Shown here piece by piece: positions 19,048 through 28,565 of a stretch of DNA of 64,000 nt. Origin of the DNA: Lachnospiraceae bacterium (GTDB taxonomy: Bacteria; Bacillota; Clostridia; Lachnospirales; Lachnospiraceae); NCBI GenBank assembly GCA_029068555.1, contig JAIECJ010000121.1:1-64000 (forward strand), given 5' to 3'. Numbering within the stretch: the first letter of the stretch is position 1; each line of letters begins with the position of its first letter. Below the pieces are notes generated by a model that worked only from the letters and a program-made list of their open reading frames with translations, was not told the DNA's origin and ran no database searches. Both the position numbers and the translations under genes were made by a program.

Positions 19048-20113
19048 AGAAAAAAAAGTGGAAATGGAAATGGAGACATGGATGCAGCAGGGCATTGACA
19101 GTAAGGCAGTGTTTGCAACATATCTGACTAGACTGCCGGTATTGATTTTGCTGGCAGTGGCCGGTGCCGTTTTGGGCAGCGGTCTTCATTTGCTTATAGC
19201 CCTTGCAGCGGCGCGGGATCCGGTCTATGTGTCCGAGACAGAATATTATATCTCATTTGCCGAAGGGCGTTATGCGGATTATTACAATGATTTTACGTGG
19301 AATGATGTCATTGGCATGGATACGATTCTTGGCAGGGCGATGGAACTGCTGGGAACCGGATATGACAAAAATCAGGTAAAAAGTATGATAACAGCTGATA
19401 TTTTATCGGATGTGCGCTTTCTGACCATTACAGTGCGGGGGCAGGAGCCAGAAGCTGTCGAGGCAGTCAAAAATGCCATCGGAACAGCGCTGGAGGAGTA
19501 TGGGAACTTTGAGGATGCGTTTTCTGCAATTGATAAGGTAGACGATTTAGAAATCATACAGGAGAAGATACATTACTTTGGCTGGCGGGCTGCTTTTCTG
19601 GGGGCAGTTGTCTTTGCTGGGATTGGGATATTTGCGATTGCGCTTCGGGTGAGTATAGGGTCTGTATTCTATACCAAATGTGATGTCATGAAGATATTGG
19701 GTGTGCCGATCTGCGGACTGACTTTTGCAGGCAATAATAGAAAAAAAGCGGATGATATTTTTATAACAAGACAGCAGAGGATGCTATCTGAAAACTTAAA
19801 GATGCTGTCTGAAAAATATGACAATTTGATGCTGATGGACGCTTCGGACGGAAAGGAAGCGGAAGCATTTCTACAGGACATCAGGGAGTGCGGTCTGACA
19901 GAGTCAGTAGAACTGGGAATGCTCAATACGGATTGTGCGGGGGAGCATATCCATGGGACTGCGATAATAGCTGTTATTCCATTCGGAAAATCGTATCGGG
20001 AAAAAATAGCAGACGAAATAAATTACGCCAGGCTGCAAGGGGGAGAGATTGTGGCAGCAGTATTGATAAAAGCGGACAGGATCTGGTCAAAAATATATTA
20101 TGGCTGGAAGTAG
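19040..20113 (+). CDS. Wzz/YveK-like chain-length regulator (polysaccharide co-polymerase-like)
   Basis: TM segment near each end of an extracytoplasmic region (VLILLAVAGAVLGSGLHLL; RAAFLGAVVFAGIGIFAIAL); context next to phosphoglycosyltransferase; start ATG 19040. Confidence 0.55.
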   Translation: MDKEKKVEMEMETWMQQGIDSKAVFATYLTRLPVLILLAVAGAVLGSGLHLLIALAAARDPVYVSETEYYISFAEGRYADYYNDFTWNDVIGMDTILGRAMELLGTGYDKNQVKSMITADILSDVRFLTITVRGQEPEAVEAVKNAIGTALEEYGNFEDAFSAIDKVDDLEIIQEKIHYFGWRAAFLGAVVFAGIGIFAIALRVSIGSVFYTKCDVMKILGVPICGLTFAGNNRKKADDIFITRQQRMLSENLKMLSEKYDNLMLMDASDGKEAEAFLQDIRECGLTESVELGMLNTDCAGEHIHGTAIIAVIPFGKSYREKIADEINYARLQGGEIVAAVLIKADRIWSKIYYGWK

Positions 20114-20128
20114 AGGGAGGATGTTGGT

Positions 20129-20911
20129 ATGAGACTGCAGGTTTTGGTGTCTGCCGTCAATCAGGAGGTATCGACACTGGCAGAGCGGATGCATCTTGAG
20201 AGTGATGCGGTAATCATCAATCAGACAGATCATTTTGCATATGAGGAATATACGCATAATGGAAAACGGGTACAGTGTTATTCATTTCGTGAAACGGGTG
20301 TCGGATTGAGCAGAAATAACGCGCTTTTGCGGGCGGAGGGGGATATTGTACTGTTTTCGGATGAGGATATTGTATATGACAAAGGATATGAGAGACGGAT
20401 TCTGGATGCATTCGCGGCGCATCCGGAAGCGGACTTTCTTTTGTTTAATGTACGAGTAGGGGAGACAAGAGCTACTTACTACACCAATGCATACCATCGC
20501 GTGTATATCTGGAATGCGGGGCGCTATCCCACTTACTCTTTTGCTGTGCGGCGTGAGAAGCTTCATGCGGCGCATGTCACATTTTCACTGTTGTTTGGAG
20601 GAGGCGCGAAGTACAGTAACGGGGAGGACAGTCTGTTTTTGAAGGACTGTCTGCACTATGGACTGTCGGTTTATGCAGTTCCTGTTGAAATCGGCGCGGA
20701 ACAGGAGCGCGAATCCACTTGGTTTAACGGATATACGGATAAGTTTTTTATAGACAGGGGTGTGCTCTATCATTTTCTGTATGGCAGGCTTGCATATTTG
20801 ATGGCAGTGCGCTTTATCATGGCACATGGGAAAGTGATGTGCGTCGAAATTCCAAGGAAAAGTGCGCTGGCACTGATGAGAAAGGGAATCAAGTCGGTAG
20901 AAGGAATGTAA
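20129..20911 (+). CDS. GT2-like family glycosyltransferase
   Basis: MRLQVLVSAVNQEVSTLAERM...GVGLSRNNALLRAEGDIVLFSDEDIVYDKGY. Confidence 0.78.
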   Translation: MRLQVLVSAVNQEVSTLAERMHLESDAVIINQTDHFAYEEYTHNGKRVQCYSFRETGVGLSRNNALLRAEGDIVLFSDEDIVYDKGYERRILDAFAAHPEADFLLFNVRVGETRATYYTNAYHRVYIWNAGRYPTYSFAVRREKLHAAHVTFSLLFGGGAKYSNGEDSLFLKDCLHYGLSVYAVPVEIGAEQERESTWFNGYTDKFFIDRGVLYHFLYGRLAYLMAVRFIMAHGKVMCVEIPRKSALALMRKGIKSVEGM

Positions 20912-20927
20912 AAAGGAGGCTGATGCG

Positions 20928-22073
20928 GTGGGCAGAATGGGTTCCACTTTGTTATATTTGCTTACTGCGGTAGTGACTTGTGCGGCGGCGTGCCGGATAC
21001 AGCTGGCTGCCAAAGGAGAAGCATTGTGGGTTGGCGGACAGCGGACGAGGAGAAGCTTTCAGAATAGACTGTATATCACAGGAATTTTTGTGATATTGTT
21101 TTTATTAATGGCGATTCGCTTTGACATTGGAAATGATTACAGGCAGTATACACAGACTGCCCATGAGGCTTATGTAGGCGGATATGTGGTGACAGAGATT
21201 GGGTTTAACTGGCTTGTGCGCGTGCTGTATTGGGTGGCGGGCGGTGAGTATTATGAGCTGGTATTCGCAGTTTTTGCTTTTGTGACGCTGCTTTTTTTTC
21301 TGAGAGCGTTTGCACGTCAGAGCGTGGATTTTTCACAGACTTTTTTTCTGTTTATGACATTTGGACTTTACTTTCAGACCTTTAACACCGTCAGATATTA
21401 TCTGGCGCTGGCGATTGCGCTCTATTCCATGAAATATGTGTTGGAGAAGAATTATATATCGTTTGTTTTCTGGATATTGACGGCGTCGCTGTTTCACAAG
21501 TCGGTTTTGTTGGTCATTCCGGTGTACTGGATTTGCACATTCCTGTGGAAAGGCTGGCACATTATCGCAGGTTTGCTGGCGTGCACAGTCTGTTTTCTGG
21601 GAAAGGGGCTTGTCTTAAAGCTGGCGCTGGTGCTGTACCCGTCCTATAAAAATACGGTGTACCTTGAGGAGGGCAGCAGTCTGGTCAGCGGGCTGCGCAT
21701 ACTAGCCGTGATGGGGCTGTATCTGTGGTTCATTGTATATACAGGGGAGAGGATTCGGGAAAAGGAATGGTATCGGGAACTTCGGTTTTATGGTCAGCTC
21801 AACCTGCTGGCGTTCGCGGCAAGTACGTTTTTTTCCTTTCTTCCGGTGGTGACACGCATTGCATATTATTTTGGTATCTCGCAGCTGTTCATGATACCAC
21901 TGATTATAAAGAATATTGAAGATGAGCGGATTTGGAAAAGGGTCACAATGATAATTTTTTGTGTTTGTATTGTCTATTTTTTGGTTTTTCTTTTGAGGGC
22001 GCATCAGGAAGGTGTTGGTCTTCTGCCTTACAAAAGCTGGCTGTTTGAACCACAGCGGTACACGTATAAATGA
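20928..22073 (+). CDS. EpsG-like polysaccharide polymerase (Wzy-type membrane protein)
   Basis: FDIGNDYRQYTQTAHEAYVGGYVVTEIGFNWLVRVLYW followed by multiple TMs and FHKSVLLVIPVYW, typical of EpsG-like proteins. Confidence 0.82.
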   Translation: MGRMGSTLLYLLTAVVTCAAACRIQLAAKGEALWVGGQRTRRSFQNRLYITGIFVILFLLMAIRFDIGNDYRQYTQTAHEAYVGGYVVTEIGFNWLVRVLYWVAGGEYYELVFAVFAFVTLLFFLRAFARQSVDFSQTFFLFMTFGLYFQTFNTVRYYLALAIALYSMKYVLEKNYISFVFWILTASLFHKSVLLVIPVYWICTFLWKGWHIIAGLLACTVCFLGKGLVLKLALVLYPSYKNTVYLEEGSSLVSGLRILAVMGLYLWFIVYTGERIREKEWYRELRFYGQLNLLAFAASTFFSFLPVVTRIAYYFGISQLFMIPLIIKNIEDERIWKRVTMIIFCVCIVYFLVFLLRAHQEGVGLLPYKSWLFEPQRYTYK

Positions 22074-22930
22074 ACATAAAACGGTGGTGGAAAGGGGCAA
22101 AGCATATGCAGCGGCATATAATATATAGTATTATTGTAGTCTGTCTCAATTCCGGACAAAGGCTTTGTGACACAATCGAAAGCATATTAAATCAGACATA
22201 CGAGAACTATGAGGTCATTGTCAAGGACGGCGGTTCATCAGACGGTTCGGTAGAAAAACTCATGAAAGTTTGTGATGACAAAAGGATTCGGGTGTATACC
22301 AAAGAGGATACAGGTATCTATGATGCGATGAATCAGGCAATAGAGCTGGCACAGGGAGAATATTACGTGTTTTTAAATACGGGTGACAGCTTTTATGATG
22401 AGACTGTGCTGGATAAAATAACGAGTGAGATAAAATGGCGGCGGAGCAATAATGAAAATGCAGATGTTATCTATGGTAACCTTTATCATAAGGCGCTTCA
22501 ATCTGTTATTTATGCGGCACCTGAGATAAATGATTTCACGTGTTATAGAAATGTGCCCTGTCATCAGACATGTTTTTATCACCGGTCACTGTTTGCCGCG
22601 AGGGGATATCGCCCAGAGTATAATGTGCGGGCGGATTACGAGCATTTTCTATGGTGTTTTTATGAGAAGAAAGCGAATATGTACTATGTTCCTGTTGTTG
22701 TTGCGTCATATGAAGGCGGAGGCTACTCGGAGACGAAAGAAAACAGGAAGCGTTCAGCCCGTCAGCATCGTGAAATTGTCATCCGATACATGGGCAGAAG
22801 AAAAGCGGACAAATACCGTTTGATTATGTTGTTGACGCTGGCACCGCTTCGGAGCGCCATTGCGGATAGTAAATATCTGTCCGCTGTGTACAACAGGATA
22901 AAGACAGCTATATACAAGAAAGCAATGTGA
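22070..22930 (+). CDS. GT2 family glycosyltransferase (WcaE/WbbD-like)
   Basis: YSIIVVCLNSGQRLCDTIESILNQTYENYEVIVKDGGSSDGS; EDTGIYDAMNQAI; alternative start 22106. Confidence 0.9.
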   Translation: MNIKRWWKGAKHMQRHIIYSIIVVCLNSGQRLCDTIESILNQTYENYEVIVKDGGSSDGSVEKLMKVCDDKRIRVYTKEDTGIYDAMNQAIELAQGEYYVFLNTGDSFYDETVLDKITSEIKWRRSNNENADVIYGNLYHKALQSVIYAAPEINDFTCYRNVPCHQTCFYHRSLFAARGYRPEYNVRADYEHFLWCFYEKKANMYYVPVVVASYEGGGYSETKENRKRSARQHREIVIRYMGRRKADKYRLIMLLTLAPLRSAIADSKYLSAVYNRIKTAIYKKAM

Positions 22931-22944
22931 AATCAAGATTTCAC
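22927..22944 (+). repeat. Short perfect hairpin GTGAAATC-aa-GATTTCAC at the end of the GT2 gene
   Basis: Perfect 8-bp inverted repeat immediately before leader repeat copy B. Confidence 0.6.
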
Positions 22945-22945
22945 A

Positions 22946-23002
22946 CGGCAAATATGTGCTGATGCCCAAACGCGCGGGTAGTTGGCAGCAAGGGGGATTT
23001 TT
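22946..23002 (+). repeat. Copy B of the degenerate leader repeat (57 nt up to ATG 23003)
   Basis: cggcaaatatgtgctgatgcccaaacgcgcgggtagttggcagcaagggggattttt; same length and register as copy A. Confidence 0.7.
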
Positions 23003-24307
23003 ATGAGAGTTTTGTGGTTATGCAATATTATGCTTCCGTTTATCGCAAAGAGTCTGGGACAGAAAATCGTTGTGAAGGAAGGGTGGCTCTCCGGCCTTGC
23101 CAGCAAGCTGATGGCAGACCAGGAAAGAAATGATATTACGCTTGCAATCTGTTTTCCGGCGTCGGAGAATCTGAATATGGTAAAAGGCGACACTTCACTG
23201 TTTGTGAAGAATAAGACGCAAGGCATAGCGTATTACATTTTCAGGGAGGACACGGTTCATCCGGAAAATTATGATGTGGGTCTCGAGGAGAGTCTGGGTG
23301 CCATAATCAGGGATTTTGAGCCAGATCTCGTCCATATTTTTGGCACGGAATATCCACATGCACTCGCATGTGTCAGGGCATTTGACCATCCGGAGCGGAC
23401 ATTGATTGGAATACAGGGATTGTGCAGTGCCATTGCAGAAGTGTATATGGCGGATCTGCCATATTCTGTGCAGAAGAAAAAGACATTCCGCGATATTTTG
23501 AAGAAAGACGGGTTGTTTGACCAGCAGGCAAAGTTTGAAAAGCGCGGTGAGTATGAGAAAGAGGCGCTATCCATGGTGGGGCATGTCACAGGGAGGACAG
23601 ATTTTGACAGGGAGATGACAAAGCGGTTTGCGCCCAGTGCAAAATACCATTTTATGAATGAGACGCTTCGAGCCGATTTTTACCATGACACGTGGAGTAT
23701 AGACAGGATTGAGCGGTATTCACTGTTTTTGAGCCAGGGAAATTATCCGATTAAGGGACTGCACTATGTCATTGACATTCTTCCTGAGATCATTGAGGAA
23801 TTTGAGGATACGGTTGTTTATGTGGCGGGGGATGTGATTACCGCAAACGACAGTATTAAGGATAAGATTAAAATATCCGGGTATGGTAAATTTCTTTTGA
23901 ATCAGATAAAAAAGAACAAGCTGCAGGATCATGTGAAATTTGTCGGACGGCTGCAGTCGGACAGAATGTGTGCACGGTTTTTGAAAACGCATGTATTTTT
24001 ATGCCCGTCTGCAATTGAGAATTCGCCAAATTCTGTCGGTGAGGCGATGCTTTTGGGCGTTCCGGTTGTGTCTGCCGATGTGGGCGGCGTGCATAATCTG
24101 GTCGATGACGGAAGGGACGGAATCCTTTATCCAAAGGATAAACCTAAGAGACTGCGGGATTCCATACTGCGTATTTTTGAAGATGACAAACTTGCAGTAC
24201 TTCTGTCATCCAACGCAAAGGCACATGCGCTGCGTACGCACGATCCGGACACGAACTACAGGAGACTTCTGGATATTTATCGTGCGATATTACATTCTAC
24301 ACCGTGA
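23003..24307 (+). CDS. GT4 family glycosyltransferase
   Basis: N-terminal MRVLWLCNIMLPFIAKSLGQ; C-terminal FLCPSAIENSPNSVGEAMLLGVPVVSADVGGVHNLVDDGRDG. Confidence 0.9.
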   Translation: MRVLWLCNIMLPFIAKSLGQKIVVKEGWLSGLASKLMADQERNDITLAICFPASENLNMVKGDTSLFVKNKTQGIAYYIFREDTVHPENYDVGLEESLGAIIRDFEPDLVHIFGTEYPHALACVRAFDHPERTLIGIQGLCSAIAEVYMADLPYSVQKKKTFRDILKKDGLFDQQAKFEKRGEYEKEALSMVGHVTGRTDFDREMTKRFAPSAKYHFMNETLRADFYHDTWSIDRIERYSLFLSQGNYPIKGLHYVIDILPEIIEEFEDTVVYVAGDVITANDSIKDKIKISGYGKFLLNQIKKNKLQDHVKFVGRLQSDRMCARFLKTHVFLCPSAIENSPNSVGEAMLLGVPVVSADVGGVHNLVDDGRDGILYPKDKPKRLRDSILRIFEDDKLAVLLSSNAKAHALRTHDPDTNYRRLLDIYRAILHSTP

Positions 24308-24333
24308 ATCAGTTATTGTAGGAGCCAATAATT

Positions 24334-25542
24334 ATGAAACTAACAATTGTATCGAATTATATTAACCATCACCAGATACCGATGGCGGGTGAATTATACC
24401 AGAAGCTTGGTGCGGATTTTGCCTTTATACAGACCTCCCCGATGGAGGCGGACAGGATTAAGATGGGCTGGGGAAACGAAATCCGGTCGATTCCGTATCT
24501 GAAATTGTACTATGAGGAATGCGAGCGATGTGCACGCCTTATAATGGACAGTGACATTGTGGTGTTTGGCGGTGTGGAGGACGAGAGTTATATCAAGCCA
24601 AGGCTGGCTGCGGGTAAAATTGTAATTCGTGCCAGCGAGCGGCTCTACCGCGAGGGTCAGTGGAAGTCTGTCTCGCCGCGTGGCAGAAAGAAAAAATATG
24701 AAGACCATACGCGCTACGCGGATGCGCCTGTTTACCTGTTGTGTCATGGCGCCTACGTCGCTTCGGATTTTCAAATCGTGCATGCATATCCGGACAAGAA
24801 ATTTGTATGGGGGTATTTTCCTGCGGTGAATACGTATAACCTTGATACTTTATTTTTCCGGAAGCTGCATTTTGATCAGAACGGCAGGCCGGAGGTGCGG
24901 ATTTTATGGGCAGGCCGCTTTCTGAAACTCAAACATCCGGAATATGCCATAAAGGCGGCAAAGTACCTGAAGCAGCAGGGGATTTCGTTCCATCTGGATA
25001 TGGTAGGCGGCGGGGATTTGGAAGAACAGCTGAAAGCGGCTGTAGTCCAGTCGGGGCTGGAGCAGCAGGTTACTTTCCATGGATTTCAACCGCCGCAGAA
25101 TGTACGGCGTTTTATGGAGGAATCGGATATTTTTCTGTTCACCAGCAATTATCTGGAGGGTTGGGGGGCGGTACTCAACGAATCCATGAACAGTGCCTGC
25201 GCAGTTGTCGCAGGGCATGGCATCGGGGCGGTTCCGTTTCTGATAAAACATGGGCAGAACGGTTTTGTTTTCAGAAATGGAAATTTTAAGGAATTTCGGG
25301 AACAGGTACTGGAGCTGTGCAAAGACAGCGGATTGCGGAAACGGCTTGGTATGAACGCGTACCAAACCATGGTTGGAGAGTGGAACCCACGCGAGGCGGC
25401 TGACCGTCTTTACCGGTTCTGCAGGGGACTGATGGAAGGAAAAGTGGAGCCGGAAAAGGAAGGGCCATTGAGTCCGGCGCCGCTGATTGCGCCGCGGGAG
25501 GGATATATGTACACGAAAGTGCAAAGAGGAAGCAAAGAATAA
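24334..25542 (+). CDS. GT4 family glycosyltransferase
   Basis: ILWAGRFLKLKHPEYAIKAAKYL; FLFTSNYLEGWGAVLNESMNSACAVVAGHGIGAVPFLIKHGQNG. Confidence 0.9.
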   Translation: MKLTIVSNYINHHQIPMAGELYQKLGADFAFIQTSPMEADRIKMGWGNEIRSIPYLKLYYEECERCARLIMDSDIVVFGGVEDESYIKPRLAAGKIVIRASERLYREGQWKSVSPRGRKKKYEDHTRYADAPVYLLCHGAYVASDFQIVHAYPDKKFVWGYFPAVNTYNLDTLFFRKLHFDQNGRPEVRILWAGRFLKLKHPEYAIKAAKYLKQQGISFHLDMVGGGDLEEQLKAAVVQSGLEQQVTFHGFQPPQNVRRFMEESDIFLFTSNYLEGWGAVLNESMNSACAVVAGHGIGAVPFLIKHGQNGFVFRNGNFKEFREQVLELCKDSGLRKRLGMNAYQTMVGEWNPREAADRLYRFCRGLMEGKVEPEKEGPLSPAPLIAPREGYMYTKVQRGSKE

Positions 25543-25548
25543 AAAACG

Positions 25549-25577
25549 TTGTGATTGTGCGGAATATGACATATACT
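25549..25577 (+). promoter_or_regulatory. Putative promoter TTGTGA-N17-TATACT upstream of the GT52-like gene
   Basis: TTGTGA 25549-25554, TATACT 25572-25577, exact 17-nt spacer, intergenic. Confidence 0.5.
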
Positions 25578-25630
25578 ATTAGTGTCTGTTTGAAAAGCAG
25601 GAACCAATGCCGGAGGAATAAAATTTCAGA

Positions 25631-26761
25631 ATGAAGAGACTGGAAAAGAAGACAAAGAGCAGGCTGTACGTCTGCCATACATTTTATCACGTATATGTGG
25701 CAATCTTAAAGGAAATGAAGCTGGTAAGAGATATGCCTGCCAGCGCATATAAAAAGGCGGATATCGCACTGAGCGCCATTTCCACGGATTTTGAAAACCT
25801 AGGGGACAGGCTTCTAAAGACAGGGATTTTTGATGCGGTTATTGCGCTGGACGAGAAGCGGGAGGATTTTTTTCCTGAGCTTGCAAAGTACAGGAAAAAT
25901 TACAGCAGTATTTTAAAGCATATGGTGAACCGCATTATTTTTACGAAAAAGCTTGCAAAATGCGAGGTTCCGTATATGCAGGTGATTGACTTTGGGGCAT
26001 ATGAGGATATTTATGTTTTCTGTGACAGCGACCCGATTGGATATTATCTAAACTATAAGCACATTTATTATCATGCAGTGGAGGACGGGCTTGACTGCCT
26101 TAAGAATCTTGATGATGCCTATGTCGCGAATCATGGACACTTTAAGCTAAAGACATGGTTTTCGCGCCATAACCTGATATTTATTATGAATGGCTGGGGA
26201 AAATACTGCATTGACATGGAAATCAATGACAGGAGCGTTGTCCCGACGGACTGTCCGCGGTTTGTGGAGGAGCCGAGAAAGCCCCTTGAGCGTGCGCTCA
26301 CAGCGGAGCAGAAAAAGCTGATGATACGGGCATTTATCGAAGACGCGGACAAGCTGACACAACAGCTTAGACCATCATATGAGGGAGAGACGTTTGCGTG
26401 TTTTCTGACAGAGCCGCATCCTGTTGATGTAGAGGCGCGTAAAAGAGTCTGTCTTGATGTGATAGCAAGGTACTGCAAAGGGTACAGGGTATTGATAAAA
26501 CCACATCCGCGGGACAGGATAGATTATGCAGCGCTCTGTCCTGATGCGGTCGTTCTGCGGGGGCGTTTTCCGGTGGAGGTTCTGAACTTTTTTGAGGGAC
26601 TTCACATTAAAAAGGCAGTTTCCATCGTGACTACGGCGCTGAATAATATGGATTTTGTGGACGAGAAATTAAACCTTGGAGCATCCTTCTGGGATGCTTA
26701 TGAGGATCCTGAAAAGCACGCGTATAATAAAAAGGCAGGACTTGCGCTTGTTGATGAATAA
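25631..26761 (+). CDS. GT52/polysialyltransferase-like GT-B glycosyltransferase
   Basis: RLYVCHTFYHVYVAILKEM; IYVFCDSDPIGYYLNYKHIYYHAVEDGLDCL; YRVLIKPHPRDRIDY; SIVTTALNNMDF. Confidence 0.55.
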   Translation: MKRLEKKTKSRLYVCHTFYHVYVAILKEMKLVRDMPASAYKKADIALSAISTDFENLGDRLLKTGIFDAVIALDEKREDFFPELAKYRKNYSSILKHMVNRIIFTKKLAKCEVPYMQVIDFGAYEDIYVFCDSDPIGYYLNYKHIYYHAVEDGLDCLKNLDDAYVANHGHFKLKTWFSRHNLIFIMNGWGKYCIDMEINDRSVVPTDCPRFVEEPRKPLERALTAEQKKLMIRAFIEDADKLTQQLRPSYEGETFACFLTEPHPVDVEARKRVCLDVIARYCKGYRVLIKPHPRDRIDYAALCPDAVVLRGRFPVEVLNFFEGLHIKKAVSIVTTALNNMDFVDEKLNLGASFWDAYEDPEKHAYNKKAGLALVDE

Positions 26762-26788
26762 TGGTTTGTTGGAAAGGCATGGAGAGCA

Positions 26789-28528
26789 ATGCTTAAGATA
26801 TTAAAAAAGATAAATATATTGATGGATAAAAAACAAAAGGGCGCCATGGCAAGACTGTTTGTGATGATGATTATATCAGCGGGACTTGAGACAGGGGCTG
26901 TGATGATGGTAATGGCTGTAGTGCAGCTGATTCTTGACCCGGTGGCACTCGAGCAGGGGGAAACGTACCAGCGAATATGTGCGCTTCTCAATTTGCAGGA
27001 TACGGTGCAGTTCTCTGTGTTGGCGATTTTGTACCTGATTTTTTTGTATATAGCTAAAAATGTATTTCAGTTTTTTCTACAGAGAAGTTTGTATCGGTTT
27101 GTGTACAGCAACCAGTTCAAGACAGCGTCAAGCCTGATGAAAAATTTTGTCAGACGTGAATATGAGTACTATCTTGATGCAGAAACTTCCGTGATTCAGA
27201 GAAGCATTACAGCGGATGTCAGCAATATGTATGCGCTGATAATGGCGGTTCTGCAGATTGCATCTGAAGCGACAGTTGCAGTATTTCTTGTAATTGCACT
27301 TGCGGTGCAGGATCCGCTTATGACAGTGGTAATTGCGGTGCTTCTTCTTGTGACGCTTGTTGTTATCAAAAATATTATCAAGCCGATTATGAACCGCACA
27401 GGTAAGGAAAATCAGGATTACGGGGCTTCCATGTTTGCATGGATATCACAGACTGTACAAGGCATAAAGGAAATCAAGGTTGCAGGGCGCGAGCAGTATT
27501 TTATCGGCGAGTACTGCAAGGTAGGCGAAGGCTATGTGAAGGCAATGGAACGGTTCAGCCTTTTTAACAACACACCGAAGCTCTTAATTGAGACGGTATG
27601 TATGGCAGGGCTGCTGGGCTATATTATGGTACTGATTGTGTCAGGGACGGATGTGTCGGGGATGGTTTCCCTGTTTGCGGCATTTGGGATCGCGGCAATG
27701 CGTCTGCTCCCTGCAGCAAGCCGCATTAACAACCAGCTGACCAGCATGGCATTCAACGAGCCGTTTTTCTTTAATGTAAGTGATAACCTCGTCGAGGAGA
27801 CAGATGATGCACACACAGATATTTCCTATGCGGTTGTGGCTAAGGAAAAGCTTCCTGTCACAAAGGCGATTACACTTTCCGATATCACCTATCATTATCC
27901 CAATTCTGACAAGCTGATTTTTGACCATGCGACGGTGTCGTTTCCGATCGGCAAGTCAATCGGTATTGTGGGGGCAAGCGGTGCGGGTAAGACGACGATT
28001 ATTGATGTCCTGCTAGGGCTGCTGAAGCTGCAGGGCGGCAGGGTGCTTGCCGATGATGTGGATATACAGGAATACTACAGGGAGTGGCTTGCCAATGTAG
28101 GATATATTCCGCAGATGATTTTTCTGCTCGATGCGGATATCCGCAAAAATGTAGCATTTGGTATTCCCGAGGAGGAGATTGACGAAAAAAAACTTTGGTA
28201 TGCGTTAAAAGAGGCACAGCTTGACCAATTTGTAAAAACGCTTCCGGAGGGGATAAATACTGGCATTGGGGAACGTGGAATCAGGCTTTCCGGCGGACAG
28301 CGCCAGAGAATCGGTATTGCGAGGGCTCTTTATAATGACCCCGAGGTGCTGATACTCGATGAGGCGACTTCTGCGCTCGACAATGACACGGAGGCGGCAA
28401 TTATGGAGTCTGTGAACAGGCTGCATGGCAAAAAAACACTTGTTATTATAGCGCACAGGTTACAGACCATTGAAAAGTGTGATATGGTATTTAGAGTAGA
28501 GGATGGGGCGATTATAAAAGAACGATAG
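26789..28528 (+). CDS. ABC transporter with fused permease and ATPase (PglK/MsbA-like candidate glycan flippase)
   Basis: N-terminal 6 TM region; Walker A GASGAGKTT, signature LSGGQRQRIGIARAL, Walker B VLILDEATSALDN. Confidence 0.92.
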   Translation: MLKILKKINILMDKKQKGAMARLFVMMIISAGLETGAVMMVMAVVQLILDPVALEQGETYQRICALLNLQDTVQFSVLAILYLIFLYIAKNVFQFFLQRSLYRFVYSNQFKTASSLMKNFVRREYEYYLDAETSVIQRSITADVSNMYALIMAVLQIASEATVAVFLVIALAVQDPLMTVVIAVLLLVTLVVIKNIIKPIMNRTGKENQDYGASMFAWISQTVQGIKEIKVAGREQYFIGEYCKVGEGYVKAMERFSLFNNTPKLLIETVCMAGLLGYIMVLIVSGTDVSGMVSLFAAFGIAAMRLLPAASRINNQLTSMAFNEPFFFNVSDNLVEETDDAHTDISYAVVAKEKLPVTKAITLSDITYHYPNSDKLIFDHATVSFPIGKSIGIVGASGAGKTTIIDVLLGLLKLQGGRVLADDVDIQEYYREWLANVGYIPQMIFLLDADIRKNVAFGIPEEEIDEKKLWYALKEAQLDQFVKTLPEGINTGIGERGIRLSGGQRQRIGIARALYNDPEVLILDEATSALDNDTEAAIMESVNRLHGKKTLVIIAHRLQTIEKCDMVFRVEDGAIIKER

Positions 28529-28565
28529 AGCAAATTAAGTAACAGAAGGGAAGTGGTGGCAGATT

